From: an uncultured SAR86 cluster bacterium | GTDB taxonomy: Bacteria; Pseudomonadota; Gammaproteobacteria; Magnimaribacterales; D2472 | DNA length: 64,000 bases | Direction: 5' to 3' | NCBI GenBank assembly: GCA_902563835.1 | Contig: CACEZB010000002.1 | Span: 1 to 64,000 of the forward strand | Part shown: piece by piece, positions 62,367 through 64,000 of the stretch | Numbering within the stretch: the stretch's first letter is position 1 | Layout of the letters: every line of letters begins with the position of its first letter | Translations under genes and position numbers: made by a program | The notes under the pieces: model-generated | What the model saw: only the letters and a program-made list of their open reading frames with translations | Databases searched by the model: none | What the model was told of the DNA's origin: nothing

Positions 62367-63338
62367 TTTAATAACAATGTTATCTAGTTCTTGCCAGAAT
62401 TGGTCTTTTGTTACCCCAGTCAATCCTTTGGCAGAAAGATCAAGTTCGTAAATCTTCTTTTGGAGAGGCATTATTTTTTGTAATGGATTTTTTTTAATAA
62501 AATTAATATAGTTTGGTATTTTATTGTTCCAAATACCGGAATTTTCTAAGCTCAGTTTTTTGTTTTTGTTTTGATGCGCACTAATAGATGTATTTATTAT
62601 TTTTCCAAGAATCCAAACAAGTAATGGCCCATAATGATCATCATTCTTTTTAATTGACTTAATAATTCTCAGTGCGTATTTTGTATTTAATTCTATTATT
62701 TTGTCTTCTAATTCATATGGTAAAAATTCAGCTCCATCTCCATCAATTTTTTTATTATCAATATTTTTGGAATATGTTAGTTTTAGAAGATTAATTTCAT
62801 TAGCTTGGGCTATAAGGTTTCCTGAGAATATATCTGTAATTCTATTTGTATACTCTTTTGCATGAGGTTCTTCCATAAATTTAAGTTGGTTTTTAATCCA
62901 GGCTTTTTCTTCGTAAGATTTCAATTTTTTACAATCAATTAAAAGGGAGAAGTCATCCATTTTTTTAACCCATTTAGTACTTTTATTGATTTTGTCTAAT
63001 CCTGACCGGATTAAAATTACAATATTATCCATTTGATTTATATTAGGAATCTCAAAGATATTTATAATTTCTTTAGGAATCTTACCGCTGTTATGAAGAA
63101 TCTCTATTATAGTTTTAGAGCCAAATAAAGAGCCTCCAGCATTTTCTATAATTGTTTTTTCTATATCAGAATGCTCTTCTTCATTGAGAATCTTCTTTTC
63201 AGTGAAACCATCTTTTTTAAAGAATTCATTAATTTGATCTCTTGTATGATTTCTTAGAACAATCTCAGAACCAAAAATAAAGAAGATGTTTGGTGATTTC
63301 TCAATATATTTACTTAAAGCTGTGGCCTCACATATCAA
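62352..63338 (-). CDS. holA: DNA polymerase III subunit delta
   Basis: PNIFFIFGSEIVLRNHTRDQINEFFKKDGF; position next to lptE. Confidence 0.85.
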   Translation of the reverse strand: MICEATALSKYIEKSPNIFFIFGSEIVLRNHTRDQINEFFKKDGFTEKKILNEEEHSDIEKTIIENAGGSLFGSKTIIEILHNSGKIPKEIINIFEIPNINQMDNIVILIRSGLDKINKSTKWVKKMDDFSLLIDCKKLKSYEEKAWIKNQLKFMEEPHAKEYTNRITDIFSGNLIAQANEINLLKLTYSKNIDNKKIDGDGAEFLPYELEDKIIELNTKYALRIIKSIKKNDDHYGPLLVWILGKIINTSISAHQNKNKKLSLENSGIWNNKIPNYINFIKKNPLQKIMPLQKKIYELDLSAKGLTGVTKDQFWQELDNIVIKLTSR

Positions 63339-63798
63339 TTAGATTTACCTCCACAAATAATTGATCGACCAAATCATCCATAGCCTGATTCCTTATAAAA
63401 TCTAACATCTCCTGATCTGCTAAAGGATTCAATTCATTTGAATTAAATCTTTTTACTGAGACAAGCGACTTATTAATTTTTTTATCATTTAAATTTAAAC
63501 TCACTTCTATTGAAGATCTAACTTCAACTTCCATCGACCTTAGCGCCTGACCGGCATAGACGTCATACCTATCAAACTTATAATTTTTTATATTAATTTT
63601 ATAAATATCTCTGCTATCAGAGTTTAAGATTGGCTTAAATACTGAATTTATTTTTTTTTCTAAACCTCTAGGGATTCCTCCATCATATTCAATTGAGAAA
63701 TCATAATTACTAATGTTCCCTAATTTATATTGATTAAGCTCGCATCCCTGAGTAAAAATCAGAACAAGGGATATTAGGAATAAATATTTTTTTTGCAT
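63328..63798 (-). CDS. lptE: LPS-assembly lipoprotein LptE
   Basis: Lipobox TQGC; C-terminal AMDDLVDQLF; between holA and leuS. Confidence 0.85.
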   Translation of the reverse strand: MQKKYLFLISLVLIFTQGCELNQYKLGNISNYDFSIEYDGGIPRGLEKKINSVFKPILNSDSRDIYKINIKNYKFDRYDVYAGQALRSMEVEVRSSIEVSLNLNDKKINKSLVSVKRFNSNELNPLADQEMLDFIRNQAMDDLVDQLFVEVNLIDM

Positions 63799-63832
63799 TA
63801 TATTAATTATATTAAAACTTATGAGAAGAAAT

Positions 63833-64000
63833 TTAAATTACAAAATTAATAAGCTTTTCTTTTATATAAATAGCTTTCTTAATTTTTGAAGAACCAATAT
63901 GAATCTTAACATTCTCGACATTAAGTGCTGTTGATTCAATTTCTTTTTGTTCTATGTTTTTATCTATATTTATTTTTCCTCTAACTTTACCATTTACTTG
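63833..64000 (-). CDS. leuS: leucyl-tRNA synthetase, C-terminal fragment (5' part outside window)
   Basis: Reverse translation QVNGKVRGKINIDKNIEQKEIESTALNVENVKIHIGSSKIKKAIYIKEKLINFVI*. Confidence 0.93.
   Translation of the reverse strand, partial: QVNGKVRGKINIDKNIEQKEIESTALNVENVKIHIGSSKIKKAIYIKEKLINFVI

Overview
AT-rich window consistent with a streamlined marine gammaproteobacterium; the gene set and synteny resemble SAR86-type genomes, which is inference only. Most of the window is ordinary core genome: zapA/6S RNA/ygfA, pepP-ubiH, priA, amiC-tsaE-nnrD, acs, pcnB, dksA, hemL-hemG, putA, tyrS, coaD/mutM, parE-parC, mpl, rsfS-rlmH-mrdA-rodA-mltB-dacA-dat and holA-lptE-leuS. The accessory part is about 36.7-44.5 kb. 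It holds a TPP-riboswitch-controlled thiamine-uptake operon (TonB receptor, PnuT-like transporter, APH-like kinase), an orphan protein with an integrase-N-terminal-like domain and a TM helix, a blue-type proteorhodopsin, and an NAD-dependent formate dehydrogenase. The most unusual structure is at the gene junctions of this locus. Tail-of-gene-A plus head-of-gene-B segments are tandemly duplicated there and form short in-frame chimeric micro-ORFs (41, 41 and 25 codons) with overlapping stop/start arrangements (TAATG, ATGA). A related start-region duplication (MSTYKK-MSTNDEK) precedes the orphan protein. The proteorhodopsin leader contains a candidate three-segment SD-sequestering switch. mrdA appears to carry a one-base frameshift in a T run. 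All coordinates and alignments were read by eye; no searches or folding were run.
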